A DNA stretch of 64,000 bases from Ochotona curzoniae (GCF_017591425.1 NW_024466607.1:17058501-17122500), one strand, 5' to 3'. Shown: positions 23,743-34,779, counted from the first letter of the stretch. Numbers and translations are program-made. The notes: a model not told the origin generated them from the letters alone.

Positions 23743-25248
23743 TGGCCTCCAGACCCCTCCACTTAGCCCGGGTAGTGGCAGATCTTTCTAAACAGACCCG
23801 TCTCTGGCTGGAACCCAGCCGAGAGGAGCCAGGCAAGCCGGGTGGGCGTAGAGGCGGCCAGGAGAGCAGCCAAGGCCGGAGACCCACAGAGGAACTCAGC
23901 CCTGCTAAACTCCCCAGGCCTGGGCAGGTGCTCAATCAGTGTTACCTGGACCCAGAAGGAGACCCAGGGGACAAGCCCTCCATGGAGTAGAGTTACACGG
24001 GTCACATAGGTCTGAGCCCAGAGCTGAGCAGGCCCCCAGAGCTGCTACAGAACTGTGGCCAGAGGTGCTGATGGTACCCAGCTGAATCTAGTACCCTGGC
24101 CAGCAGGGACTCCAGGGGGAGACCCCAGAACCTCAGCTAGGGAAGGAAGCAAGGGAAGATTTCGTGGAGGAAGAGGCATTTAACAAGGAAATTCCTCTTC
24201 CCCCAGGAAAGAGGAGACAGAGGAGGTGGGGGTGGGAGTGTGGGAAGAGCAGTCCCAAGGTTCCTGAGGCTTGAAACAAGCACAGCGGAAGATGAACACG
24301 CTGAGAAGCCTCCGGACGTGGCTCCTGCATGCTCCGGGCCAGCCCCGACCCTGTATTGGCCTCCCCTGCACCCCCAACCCCTGCCCAGCCCAGGTCACTC
24401 CTGCATCTCAAACTCTTCCAGAAGGGGACTCTGGATCCCTTCTCCTCAGCTCCCTGATTTCCCAGGTGGCACAGGGGTTGGGGCATGGTCAAAGACCCAA
24501 TGAAAGCAGGGGCTTCTGTATCAGCAGATCGGGCTAATACAGTACCTCTCTCTGAAGGCTGCCAGGAGGAATGTATGAATTTATCTGCACCCCTGCGGAA
24601 GTCTCTTGCCATTGCCATTGCACTTGCTGCAGTTGGCCCAACTCTCAGGCAGGAGCAGGCAGGAGGGCAGGGTGCTCAGCCCAGTGACACATGGCTGCTC
24701 TTCCTCAGCCACAGGAGGAAGCAAACAGGAGAGGCAAAGGAGCCTTGTCTCCTCTTAGCAGCCATGTGCTGCCCCCAGATATGTCACGTGTGGGATAGGA
24801 GATCCCACCCCAGACACCCCAGGCCAGAGGAGAGAAGGAAACCATACGGGCTGAGCCCCAATGCAGGGCTTGGTAGCTTCTGAGGCTGCCCTGAGGTCAC
24901 AGGGTCACATGCAGGCATGGAGGGGATTGATGGAGACCCCACACAGGCCACACGGTACGAGGTGCTCCAGAAGTAGATAGCCCTAGCAGGTGGGGTGACA
25001 GTTGGCTGTCCATCCTGGCACAGAGGGGTTTTGAGTGATGTTAGAGCCCTCTGACACCTGTTGGGGCTCCCCTGGTCCAGGCCGAGACCTTGGGCCTGAG
25101 GCCAGCAGTTGCCAGTGATGGGCTCTGGTGGCTGATGACATCAACCAGGACACACCCTGAGGAGGGGAGGTTGGAGTCAGAGGCAGGTGGCTCCTCAATT
25201 GGTAATGGGACCTGCTTGGGCTTGTCCAGTCTGGGAACCAAGGGGGTG

Positions 25249-25251
<3 letters not shown>

Positions 25252-25283
<32 letters not shown>
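25252..25283 (+). repeat. (TG)16 microsatellite
   Basis: An uninterrupted TG run of 32 bp. It sits between the arms of a perfect 11-bp inverted repeat (25230-25240 and 25282-25292). Confidence 0.95.
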
Positions 25284-25284
<1 letters not shown>

Positions 25285-27583
25285 TTCCCAGAGAGCCAGA
25301 GGGGACCAGCTCCCAGGCCAATGGAGGAGGCAGGGCCAGGGCCTGGGACAGATTCAGGGCTGCGAGGTGGCCTGGCTTCTCTCCTGACTGGCTCTACAAC
25401 ACCCTGCTGGCATCCTCTTTCGTGTTACTTGCATAAGGTGAGGGAGGTCAGGATGAGTCTGGGCCTTCCCAGCGTCTCGTCTTGGGTGTGTTGGGTGTCA
25501 GGCTTTGGATGGACAAAAGCCATCCTAGGAAGCCTCTAACATGGGGCTCAAGGGGACGTGGCTGGGGCAGGGGAGCCCAGGGCAAACCAGAGGAATGGAG
25601 TTCAAGAACAACAGGAGTTCAAGACCAACAGGACCCAAGCAGTCCCTGAACCAGGCCACTCAGAGGACAGTGTGTGCCCTATAGAGCCACCTGGTTCCCC
25701 AGAGGGCCTCCTGGCATGCACTGAGGGCTGGAGGCTGGGCTTGGGCGTCCCTGACCCACGTACAGACACGCAACTGGCCCGAGTGTGCTAAACAGCGGCT
25801 GTGGCCTGATCCATTCATGACATTCTCCCTCAGGGGGCAGAGGCGGAGGGGTAGGGAGTAGGGCAGCAGTATGGGAGTGCCATCCCTCCCCCAGTCTCAG
25901 AGCACAACCATCCTAGGGAAATGCTGTCTTTTCTGGTCTCCTGATCAGACCTCCTGCAAGTGACCGGAAGTTCTGCTTGGTGTCAAGCATTAGTCACTCC
26001 CACTTTTGCACCTGATTCAGGTATAAGAGGACAAATTGAGGCCCCATGACCCTGCCACTCAGCCTAACATCACTAAACTTTCCCTCAGGCATGTCCCCTA
26101 CTCCAGGGCCTGCCCAACCCGCACAGGAAATGACTGTTGGATGAATGTGCCAATGAGTAAGTGACCTGGCTCCTCCTCCCAGGAGGACATGAAAAACATG
26201 GCTAAGACATGAGAGGATCCTTGGGCCTGGGGATACAAACAGGGACGCAGGAGGCAGATGAGGGTCAGGACAGTGAAGGGCAGAGCAGAGTGGAGATAAA
26301 GAAGATGCTGCCTGGGGAGGTGGCTGGCAGGACTCAGTCTAGGATGACCTGCAATGGGCTGAATGCCTGGCAAAGGACAGACAGCCCAGAATGGAAGCCT
26401 GGATCAAGGCAAGGGAGCCAGGCAACCATGAGGGGCAATGGCCCAGCCCAAGGTCCATGGATGAGGATTGGGGGAGTTCCAGTCACTCAGCTGACATGTG
26501 CCCCACTGCTCACCCCACTGCTGCTGCCCAGCCTCTGGCAGGGTCTCATTGCCAGGCACGGCACCAAGACGGCAATCTCTACAGAGCCCACTGAGTTTGG
26601 GCTGCATGGGAGTGCCAAGTGCCGGGCCCGGCTGCCTTCCTGAGCCCCAGTCTGGAGGAGTTGGCTCAGGAGGCGGCTGCTCTCCCATCCTGTCCTGTAC
26701 TTGGGCACGCCGGCACTGCCAGGCACGCACCCGGCCATCAAGGGCCTGCCCCCAGCCCAGCCCCCGCGGGCTTCCCTGGGCCTGGGTGAGGGCAGCAAGA
26801 GGGAACAAAGGCCCAGTCTCTGTCCTCAAGGGCTCCCACCCCTTTGCCTGGCTCTGGCACAGAAGGTCCAGGCCCTGAGGAAGCCCAGAGCAAGAGCAGT
26901 GCCCACCACTTTGCCATGGCTACCACTGCAAGAAGCCTGCTCTCCCGCCACACCCTTCCCCGCCATGGGCCTGCTGCCTGGACAGCAATACCTTGGCTCC
27001 CAAGAAGGGGACAAGTGGGACTCTGAGCCAGGGCCTGTGATGGCAGAACCAGAGAGGCAAGGACATAGATCCTTAAGCTTCCTGGGCAGCCCCATGGCTG
27101 AAGGGTTGGGGAGACCCTGGGAAGGTTGCTGCCTTTACCCTTGAGGCCTGCCAGACTGTGTCCTGCTGGGCTCAGCTCCATATTGATCCTGCAATCTGCT
27201 TAAGGGAAAGCTGGGGAGGGCAGAAATGGGGAAACTGAGTCAGCCTGGCACACTGCAGCCAAAGGTAATGAGATAGCACACAAGTGACATGGGACTGCCC
27301 CATTCCCCAGAAAGCTTGTTTCTCTACACCGTGCATACCGTTCTTCTCCAACCCGGGGGAACCTGCAGAGGCCTGAGCGCCAGCCCATGGCCCACCCTGC
27401 CAGACCACAGCAGGCCAGGCACCAGCCCCCATGTGGCAGAGACAGACACTTTAGCCTCGTCCTTGGCCATACCCTCCTCCAAACTGCAGGGTACTAAGGA
27501 CCAGGCAAGTGCCAAGCAGCACCAGAAGGGCCCCTCTCCTCACCTCCCCAGACACCATGACTCACTTTACAGAAAAAATAATA

Positions 27584-27589
27584 TTTATT
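27584..27589 (-). terminator. DUSP7: DUSP7 poly(A) signal AATAAA
   Basis: The minus strand reads TTGCAAATAAATATT, with the hexamer at 27589-27584. It lies 1.66 kb after the DUSP7 stop in an AT-rich pocket, and cleavage is expected at about 27560-27575. It sits 13 nt beyond the stem-loop at 27603-27627. Confidence 0.7.
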
Positions 27590-27602
27590 TGCAATATAAA
27601 CA

Positions 27603-27627
27603 AACTCCCGTTGCTGGCTCGGGAGTT
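27603..27627 (-). promoter_or_regulatory. Stem-loop just upstream of the DUSP7 poly(A) signal
   Basis: AACTCCCG (27603-27610) and CGGGAGTT (27620-27627) form a perfect 8-bp inverted repeat with a 9-nt loop. In the DUSP7 transcript it would fold just before the AATAAA hexamer. The role is unknown; it could affect 3'-end processing or stability. Confidence 0.45.
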
Positions 27628-29248
27628 ATATATGTCCATGTGAGTGTATACATATGTAGGGTCACAAATCTTCCTTCATTCGGTCACAAAGCAAAGCTGG
27701 CCACCCTTGGCACACCCTCACTGACACAAATCTGATGCATCGTCCTGGGTTTGTCTTGTTAAAAATTAAAAAGAGAGAACCATGTACGGCGTGGGAGCTT
27801 TTGGTCAATTTCTCGACTGTGGCAAGATTTGAACCTGCTGCCCGAGAGCATCCCTGAAGAGCACCCCTGTGAGGTAAGATGCGGTGGGGGTGCAGTTTCC
27901 GTGGCCTCGCTCCCGCCCTGCCCCTGGCCCCCATACGGTCCTGACGCCTGGTGGGACTGAGGGGGAAGAAGGAACAAAACTGGAGGTGGTTAACGGAATC
28001 CGTGGCTTGGTTTCTGGGGATGCTGGGGTGGGGCAGACATGGCCTCCTGCCCCTTCCATGTGGCTGTTCTCGCCCTGCATGCCCCTGCCCTGGGGTTGAA
28101 ATGGGTGTGAAGTTTCCTGGTGGCAGATGGCATGGGCAAGGTTAACAGCCAGGTATGCGTGCGGGGGAGGTGGCATGAGTGAGCAGGAGATGCCAGGTGG
28201 CCCAGCGCAATGGCCAGGGCAAGGGGCAGAGCTTGAGAGGCCGAGCCCCCATGCCCGGAGCACCTCTATTCCCCCTACAGAGCTGGAGAGGAGGGCGCAA
28301 GAGTGGAGGACATGCACAGAAGAGGGTCCTGGGCTCAAGCTCCCAAGAGCTGAGCCCAGAGCGTTAATGCTACTGCTTGGCAGTCCCCCAGGGTGCCACC
28401 TCCACCAAACCAGCAGCAGGGTCCCCCCCACCCCTTCCTCTGCCCCTTCTGCTTCGGGCAGGTCTACAAGGACCACCAGAGGGGCAGATGGGAGGGTGGA
28501 GTACCAGCTGTGAACCCAGGAGCAGGCCATCAACTACTGTGGTCATCACAGGCCAGCAAGGTGCAGCGCTGACCTGGGTCAGGGGCGGAAGATAGCATGA
28601 CTTAGGGTAGAGGGTGGGCATGTTCCGGCACCCAGAGAGCAGCGAGCTACCCCTTCAAGAAGGGTCTGCTGATGAAACAGAGGTTTCACACATGTGCAAA
28701 ATGCATTTGGTCAAGATCTACACAGGGCCGGGATTGGTATCTGTCTTTTCCATTGGAAAACCAAAACGGAACACACTGATAATGCTTTTTTTTGAACTGG
28801 GAAGAACAAAACTGAGAATGCGTCTCATGCGCGCGGGATCAAGAAAGGGCTGAAACACTGGTTAATACAATCCACGGTTGCGTGGAGCCTGAAAATAATA
28901 CTTTTCGTTTAAAAACTTTTTTCAGAAGAGCGTGCACACTCTCTGTGTTTGGGGCAGGGTTCGGATTCCCACACCTTAAGAACAGGGCACACTTGGGTCC
29001 ATAGGTGCGCTTTTGAAAAAGGAGCCACATTGGCCAAGGCTGCCGGCACAAAGGTGTCCTGGGCCCCAAGGCCTGTGTCTGAGTAAGTCTTGCGAGAGCG
29101 GCCTCGCCTGCGGGCCAGAGGGGGAGGCACGAGGGGAGCTCAGCACCCCCGCTTGGGCCTGGACCTGGGGAACAGGTGCCAACCAAGGGGTCCTTGGGCG
29201 GGGAGGGATGCAGAACATGGCACTGTGTCCACCTCCGGGCACCCTGCC

Positions 29249-29556
29249 TCACGTGGACTCCAGCGTGTTGAGCGGGAACAGGTTGCGGTTGGTGGGCGTG
29301 GAGAAGTACAGCTGCTCATTGGACGCGTGGTTGTCGCACGGGCTGCTCAGCCCCAGCGTCCGCTCAAAGTCCAGCAGCTGCCCCATGAAGTTGAAGTTGG
29401 GCGAGATGTTTGATTTTTTCCTCTTGACGAAGTCATAGGCGTCGTTGAGTGACAGGTTCATTTTCTGCATCAGGTAGGCCACGGTGACCGTCACCGAGCG
29501 GCTAATGCCTGCCAGGCAGTGCACCAGGACGCCACACTTCTTGGAGCGGGCTTCAT
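29249..29556 (-). CDS. DUSP7: DUSP7 coding exon 3 (catalytic loop to stop)
   Basis: The acceptor reads gtgtttcag/ATGAAGCC. The exon completes Asp323 and codes residues 324-424 followed by TGA at 29251-29249. It carries the phosphatase signature [12 protein letters not shown] with Cys336 and Arg342, the [22 protein letters not shown] helix region and the C-terminal tail ending PLNTLEST. The tail has [10 protein letters not shown] and PTNRN where I recall Ser and His in the human protein, which are mild substitutions. There is no sign of disruption. Confidence 0.97.
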
Positions 29557-32500
29557 CTGAAACACATGGGCACCAGTCAGCCAGCAGCCATCCCCTGTGG
29601 CTGTCCAACACAAGGCACCCGGCCTATCTGGCGCAGTGACTCAGAGCTACGCACAGAGCTGTCATGCTTGTGTCCTCAGTTACTGGCCAGGCCCATGCCT
29701 CAGTGTCCCCATCTATAGAATGGGCCTCTCAATACGAGCCACTGACAGTCTGTCGACCTATCCTACTGCTGGTGGTGCTGTGGCTGCCTAAAAGGTAGTT
29801 TACACCCCCGGCGCCGTCAGCCCAAGGCCACCCGGCAGCTCCTGTGGTTGTAGCTTCTGCTGCTGCCAGGCAGTGACCTGATGGGTGGAGCCAGATCTTT
29901 TCTCTTGGTGCAGCTCCTAAGGGTACTACTCCCAGAGTATCCTGGGAAGTGGGCTGAGGGAGGTTCCTCTGGCAGGAAGTGGCTGGCTTGGCCCAGCCCT
30001 ACCAGTCCCCAAGGCCTTAGAGACCCAGGGGTTGGATGATAGCTATGCCCAATACATCACAGGTGGACATCACCTGAGTGGGCTCACCTAGCCCAGTAGA
30101 CCCTCCCCGACAGATTCACGTGCCAGGACATTTCCCCACCATGGCCAGGTTGCCCAGTGTCCTTGGGGCTACCTCAGGTGTCACATAGGGAACCCCCCAC
30201 CCCCAGCTGGTTTAGGGAGCCCGACACATGGTGGGTGCTTGGTCAGTGCTTGCCTGCAAGGTGATACACAGGTCCCCCAGTTCTTCAGAGCTTGCCCTTC
30301 CTTCATGAGCTACGGGTGGCTAAGGATGCCAGGACCCCAACTCAAGGACTAGCAGAGCCAATCCAGGGATAGGACCAGGGAGACAGGCCCAGAAGGGTGA
30401 GAGGCAGCTGCTGCAGCTTGCTGCGGGGCCATGTGTGAGGTCTGTGAGATTTGGGGTGACACAGGAAGGTGTGGACTGTGCGGGCTCCCAAACACACTCT
30501 GGGGTGACCCAGAACACAACTGTTTCTGGTTTTTACTTTTCGCCCTCTTAAGTGTGTCTTGTGCTAAAGGCTATCCCTCAGTCCTGTGGTCTCCATGGAC
30601 CCCAATTCCTTCACGGCCTAAGTGGGAAAAAGGAACCTCCCACCCCAGCACCCCACATCCTGTTCTGTCCTCCCTTTCAAGAAAGACAAAGCCAGGCTCA
30701 ACCCTGAGGAATTAGAGGTCCCATCCATAGCACCTCCCACCCCAAGACCCCTGGGGCTTCAGGGCTGGGAAGCTCCTGGCAGCCCCTCCTCCAGGCCTCA
30801 GCTTCCTTCCTTCCTCCCTCTCAGCCAGGCACCTAGTTTTGGTTCCCAGTAAGCGGATAGGGGAGGGCGGGGGTGGGCGCAGCCTCCCCACTTCCTGTTA
30901 TTAACGCTAGCCCAGCCCAGCTGACACCACACGCCCTTTGCTGGACACAACTGCCCCTAGGGGAAAAAAAAGACAGTCCAGTCCCCCCACCCCTGCCCTG
31001 GGGAGGCTAGGCACAAACACTGGGTGGGCCAGACTTGCTAGAGCTGACCACCCTCCAGAAAACCAAGGCCACGGGCAGGATCTGACAAGGAGGCCTTTCA
31101 GCCTTTCCCTGCTTCTCTGAACACCCCCACAGCCTGCCCTGAACCCCACACCTCCATCCTGGGCACCCAGCACCACCAGACTCCAAGGGGCTGTCAGGGC
31201 TGGGTGGGCCTCTCACCCCTTTAGCCTTCCAGGAGGTTCTGTGACAACCCAGCCCTGGAGAGACACATGTGCTGGGGCATGAGACACAGTGAGCGAGTGA
31301 GCCTGTGGGAGGGTTGTAAGTGGGGGTGTTTTGGCTTTATATGCCCGGAACAGCAGCAAAGTTGGGAAAACAACAGTTGGAGAGCAGACAGCCCTAGAGA
31401 TGCCGACAGCAGGGTGGGGGAAGCCTGGAACCTGGGGGACTCTCAGGCCCTGACAGGTCGAGGTCTGAGGGACTCGATGACTCACAGCAGGCATGGGTAC
31501 ACCCACGGGCACATGCTGGCACACGCAAGGCACACACAAGCCCTGACAGGCCCAGAGGGACCCGGCTGGGTGCAGGCGACACCCCCAAGGCCTGGCACAC
31601 CCCTCACCGTGCCTGCCCAGCCCAGCCCAGCCCAGCCCAGTTGAGTGGCAAGCGACAACACCTACCGATGAAGCTGATGGCCTCGGGGAAGAACTGGGAG
31701 AGGTTCTGGCTCCAGTGGTCAGAGATGGGGATCTGCTTGTAGGTGAACTCGCCACCATGCTCAAAGGCGTTAGGCAGGTTGGGTGTGACGTTGAGGATGT
31801 ACTTGATGCCATATTTGCCCAGCACGTCCAGGTTGGTGGAGTCCTTAGCGCAGCCGAGGTAGAGGTAGGGCAGGATCTGCACGGGGAAGGCCGGCTGGCT
31901 GGATGGCACAGGGCTGCCGTCTGACTCGGTAGCGCTGCTGGGCAGCTCCCGGTCCGACTCGCCATCCGAGCAATCAGAGCTGATGCGCAGGCCGCCCAGG
32001 CCCAGCACCGAGGTGGGTGGCGAGCTGCTGGGTGAGGACGAGCTGTCCACGTGTGTCTCGCAGTGCTCCGAGTACTCCGTCTGGAACTTGTTGAAACCAC
32101 CTGCGGCCAGTGAGTAGCGGCTGCTCAGGCTCTGAACTGGCTGCCTAAGGCCCAGCTGAGGCTGTGACAGCAGCTGTCACCACGGGCCATGCTCGGCCTG
32201 CTCCCCATGGTCCCACTTCTGCCTTCACTCCATCTATGTCATGCCCGCTTTGCAGATGAGGACACTGAGGCAGCCCTGGGAGGTGCAGCCACATGTCTGA
32301 GCTCTGGCTTCTTCCCAGAGGTTTCAGGGCCCTTGGCCACACAGCACCAGCTGCAGGCCACCTAAGGACATGCCCTCAAAGCTCATTGCTGCTCTGTGGC
32401 TCCCTGCACACATCAGGCACCCATGGGTGCTAAGTGGTAAAGCAAGGCAGATGAGGGCACCCACATCTCAGCATGGCAACTGTGGGTACCCAAACCTTTC

Positions 32501-34055
32501 CTACAGTTAACACCACGGGCCTCAGCTGCACAGAGGAATCAAGCTAAGGGGCACACAGGCCTGGGCCTCCACTGGCACTGGCTGCCCACCCCTCACCAGG
32601 GAATGGGGTTAACCAAGGTCCTGGCAGGCTCCCCAGCAGGGGCCTGATCACCAAAGGGGTCTCAGCTCCACTTCTCAGGAATGTTCTCTCCCCATGAGAA
32701 CACAAGCTCCATCTCGTCTCCACCCCCGCTCCCACCCTGGCCCCAGCCTGGGACCCACAGAAGAGGTAGGGAGAGACCACCAAGGCTGGTGGGGAGACAA
32801 GGGTGCCTGCAGTTAGACACCGGCCTGGCGCCCGAGGGTGCTGCAGGCCTCCCCTTCCCTCTACTCCCCTCCCACCCGCCCCGCTGCCAGTGAGAGGCCA
32901 TTTTGGAATGTTAATTGGAAACACCAGCCGCAGCGGCTCGCTCCCCTCCAGCACTGCCTCCCCTTTCTGCAGGGTCTGAGAAGGAAGGCTGGGGACCTGG
33001 GCACTACCCACGCCCTACCCCAAGCGCCTCCAAGAGGCCAGGATCGCTTTGGGGTCCAAGAGCCATGCCCGGATCCCAGACACTCCCAACCCCCCGTCAG
33101 CCCCGACCCTGGGTGACCTAAACAGAGCCAGGCACCCATGAAGAGTGGCCTCTCTGACCCTGGCCCAACAGGGACACATACATTGCAGCCTGCCCTTGGG
33201 CCCTGCCCCTTTCCGGGCTACCTCTCTCTCCCGGGGGGTAGGGGGATGGCGTTCCGCTATTGCCATCAACGAAGGGGGGAAGGAAATCTTTGGCAGGGAA
33301 AAGTTATTCCACCCACTCAAGTCGTGCAGAGAAAGGGGGCCCGCGACTGTCCAAGCCCACACCGTGGAGGACGGACTCCCGGGAAGGCTGACGCGGGCCA
33401 GGGGCGACGTGGCGCCGGCAGTGGGGCGGGGGTGGGGAGAGGAAATGATTCGCGACCGCAGGCAACCGGGAACCCCGAGAGCTGCCCCCGACCAGGGTGC
33501 GGGGGTCTCGGGCCCGCCCTTACCTTGGAGGTAGTAGGCCTGGCAGCCGTCGTCGCGTAGCTTTTGCAGGAGCAGGCCGAGCACTGAGGCTGGGGCGCCG
33601 GGCTCTGGCTGCCACTCGGCCGTGGCTTCGTCGTAGAGCAGCACGGTGGCCGCCTTGCAGCGCGAGGCGAAGCGCTCCTTGTCGGCGTGGTTGGGGATGA
33701 TGGAGCGGATGGGCAGGTTGCCCTTGCGCAGGCGGCGCAGCATGAGGCCCGGGATGGCCAGGTTGATGGCCGTCTCGATGTGCGACGACTCGAAGAGCTC
33801 GTGCGGCCGGCAATCGAGCAGTAGCAGGGACGCGCCGCCGCGCGCCTCCAGCTCCTCCTGCAGCCACTCGGCGCTCTTGCAGGGCATGGCTCCCGCGGCC
33901 GTCGCCGCGCCCGCCCCGGTACCCGCGCCGGCCCCAGACCCCGCAGCGGGCTCCGACGCCGCCCGGGTGCTCCCAGCCACCGCCGCCGCCGCCGCCGCCG
34001 CCCCCGAAGCCGACATGTGCGCCCGCGCTGGGGGGCCGCGGAGCTGGTTTTTCAT
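29249..34055 (-). CDS. DUSP7: DUSP7, dual-specificity MAP kinase phosphatase (complete, 3 coding exons)
   Basis: The CDS joins 34055-33524, 32100-31666 and 29556-29249 on the minus strand: 1275 nt, 424 residues plus stop. The family dephosphorylates the phospho-Thr and phospho-Tyr of ERK1/2 in the cytoplasm and so ends MAPK signalling. Visible parts in order: an Ala/Gly-rich N-terminus with seven Ala at 19-25; a rhodanese/CH2-like domain at about 60-177 with the basic kinase-interaction motif [13 protein letters not shown] at 106-118; a Ser-rich linker at 197-247; and the catalytic domain from about 249. That domain has the general acid Asp305 in PISDHW and the signature HCLAGISR at 335-342 with catalytic Cys336, equivalent to human Cys331 if the five-residue difference lies in the N-terminal Ala/Gly tract. 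All junctions are GT-AG and in phase. The start is the ATG giving MKNQLRG, as in human DUSP7 (419 aa). DUSP6 and DUSP9 are close paralogs, but the N-terminus and linker fit DUSP7. Confidence 0.97.
29671..29740 (+). mobile_element. MIR fragment in DUSP7 intron 2
   Basis: 'gcctcagtgtccccatctatagaatggg' is a good match to the MIR cctcagtttcctcatctgtaaaatggg block. Confidence 0.5.
31615..31641 (-). repeat. (GGGCT)n G-triplet array next to DUSP7 exon 2 donor
   Basis: The minus strand shows five successive GGGCT units starting about 25-30 nt inside intron 2. Runs of GGG close to a 5' splice site are known binding sites for hnRNP H/F and can act as intronic splicing enhancers. They may also form a G-quadruplex. 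The function is inferred from position only. Confidence 0.6.
31666..32100 (-). CDS. DUSP7: DUSP7 coding exon 2
   Basis: The exon is 435 nt and starts after an acceptor reading ctggccgcag/GTGGTTTC. It completes Gly178 and runs to the first base of Asp323, with donor TTCATCG/GTAGG. It holds the Ser/Pro-rich acidic linker (SDCSDGESD at 219-227) and the first half of the catalytic domain ([14 protein letters not shown], then [14 protein letters not shown] and [13 protein letters not shown] with general acid Asp305). The phases 1 and 1 agree with the flanking exons, so skipping it would keep the frame but destroy the phosphatase fold. Confidence 0.96.
32101..33523 (-). other. DUSP7: DUSP7 intron 1
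   Basis: This 1423-nt intron has a GTAAGG donor and a gccgcag acceptor. It contains a reverse MIR-like fragment near 32225-32310 and otherwise unique GC-rich sequence. The exon 1 frame reads on into the intron as an open frame to 33015, but that is intronic read-through and not a coding extension. Confidence 0.9.
32225..32310 (-). mobile_element. MIR fragment in DUSP7 intron 1
   Basis: The reverse complement of 'tttgcagatgaggacactgaggcagccc' carries the MIR 3' block. It lies in plus-strand antisense orientation. Confidence 0.5.
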
Positions 34056-34480
34056 GAGTCGCGGTGGTGGTGTGTGTGTGTGTGGCGGGGGCAGCGCGGG
34101 CGGCCCGGGGCCGGGGCCGGGCACCTCGCCCTGGGACGGCGCCCCGGCCGCGCGGGCCACCCCCCGCCCGCAGCCGCGTCTCCGGGCGCCCGCCTCCCGC
34201 CGAGCTGTGCGCCCGCCACCCCGGCCTCCCGGCCCTCGGTCCCCACCCGGCCGGCCGGCCCTCCGCGCGCGCCGCGGCCTGACAGCCCCAATTAAACGGC
34301 GGCTCCCGCGGCCGCGCGCCCAGGCGTCCTCGGGGGGGCGGGGCCGGGGCCGGCGCTCGAGCTTAAAGGGGCCGCGCTCGGCCGCCCCTCCCTGCGGGGC
34401 ACGCGGGCGCGCACCGGGCCCTCCGCCTGCCGCGGCGGACTCGCCTCGCCCCGCCCGGAGCTGCTCACGACCAGCCCGGA
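33360..34480 (-). promoter_or_regulatory. DUSP7: CpG island and proximal DUSP7 promoter
   Basis: CpG density rises sharply from about 33360 and stays high through exon 1 to about 34480, with many CG dinucleotides and GC boxes (for example gggggggcggggcc near 34332). On the minus strand there are two TATA-like elements, TTTAAG at 34368-34363 and TTTAAT at 34296-34291, and the plus strand carries CCAAT at 34288-34292. These could place a start about 210-280 nt before the ATG. CpG-island promoters often have dispersed starts, so the exact site is not determined. Confidence 0.75.
33524..34055 (-). CDS. DUSP7: DUSP7 coding exon 1
   Basis: This exon codes residues 1-177 and the first base of Gly178: the Ala/Gly-rich leader and the whole ERK-docking rhodanese-like domain, ending [10 protein letters not shown]. 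The donor reads CTCCAAG/GTAAGG on the minus strand. The chosen ATG at 34055 has a weak context (C at -3). Further in-frame ATGs at Met14 and Met57 (MPCKSAEW, G at -3) could be used by leaky scanning. The frame stays open upstream of 34055 to at least 34160, but the candidate start codon there is GTG, so no longer form is supported. A GCG run at 33981-34001 codes the seven-alanine tract. Confidence 0.95.
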
Positions 34481-34779
34481 TGCCCCGACACTCCTGGGGC
34501 TTGTGTCCACAGGGAGAGCTGCCTTGGGGCGTCTCTTACATCTGGCTCCCCCACCCCACGCTCACAGCCGAGTCTGTGACAACCTCTCTGTCCCCTCCTG
34601 CCTGTCACTCCTCATCCATTCGGCCTTTGATCGGGTTCGTTCAACACTTGGAAACTGAACGCCCACTGCGTGCCCCTTGCTATCCAAAGGCGGTTACCAT
34701 TTCAGGCGACCGCGTTGTCCCTCACACGGCCACCGGCCCTGTCCCCTGGAGCAACACCCCAGTAGGGCTGAAGAGATTT

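Larger units (their letters stand above)
27566..29248 (-). other. DUSP7: DUSP7 3' UTR (predicted)
   Basis: This is the sequence between the DUSP7 stop and the first good poly(A) signal on the minus strand, about 1.68 kb. It is free of recognisable SINEs or LINEs. It has AT-rich stretches (27560-27800 and 28660-28920) that stand out from the GC-rich surroundings, as conserved 3' UTR segments of MKP genes often do. The 3' end is inferred from the AATAAA alone. An alternative end further down is possible, but no comparable signal was noticed nearby. Confidence 0.7.
29557..31665 (-). other. DUSP7: DUSP7 intron 2
   Basis: This 2109-nt intron has donor GTAGGT and acceptor gtgtttcag. Directly after the donor is a G-triplet array (31615-31641), and near the acceptor side is a MIR-like piece (29671-29740). 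The rest is unique sequence with no exon-like segment seen. Confidence 0.9.

Noticed and set aside
26404..27181. Several overlapping 100-150 codon frames on both strands upstream of the DUSP7 poly(A) end
   Set aside because: Mutual overlap on both strands, no recognisable domain and no splice-bounded conservation suggest chance frames in GC-rich DNA.
29013..29438. Plus-strand open frames opposite DUSP7 exon 3 and its UTR
   Set aside because: They are antisense shadows of the real coding exon without splice or start evidence.
31213..32100. 295-codon minus-strand frame overlapping DUSP7 exon 2
   Set aside because: It is an alternative frame of the real exon that runs on into intron 2. The correct frame gives the phosphatase domain.
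33015..33523. Read-through of DUSP7 exon 1 frame into intron 1
   Set aside because: A strong donor at 33523 and a matching acceptor at 32101 restore the known protein; the extension shows no conservation to the family.
34056..34160. In-frame N-terminal extension of DUSP7 ([14 protein letters not shown])
   Set aside because: The candidate start codon at 34160 is GTG, not ATG, and the known protein starts at MKNQLRG, so the extension is not supported.
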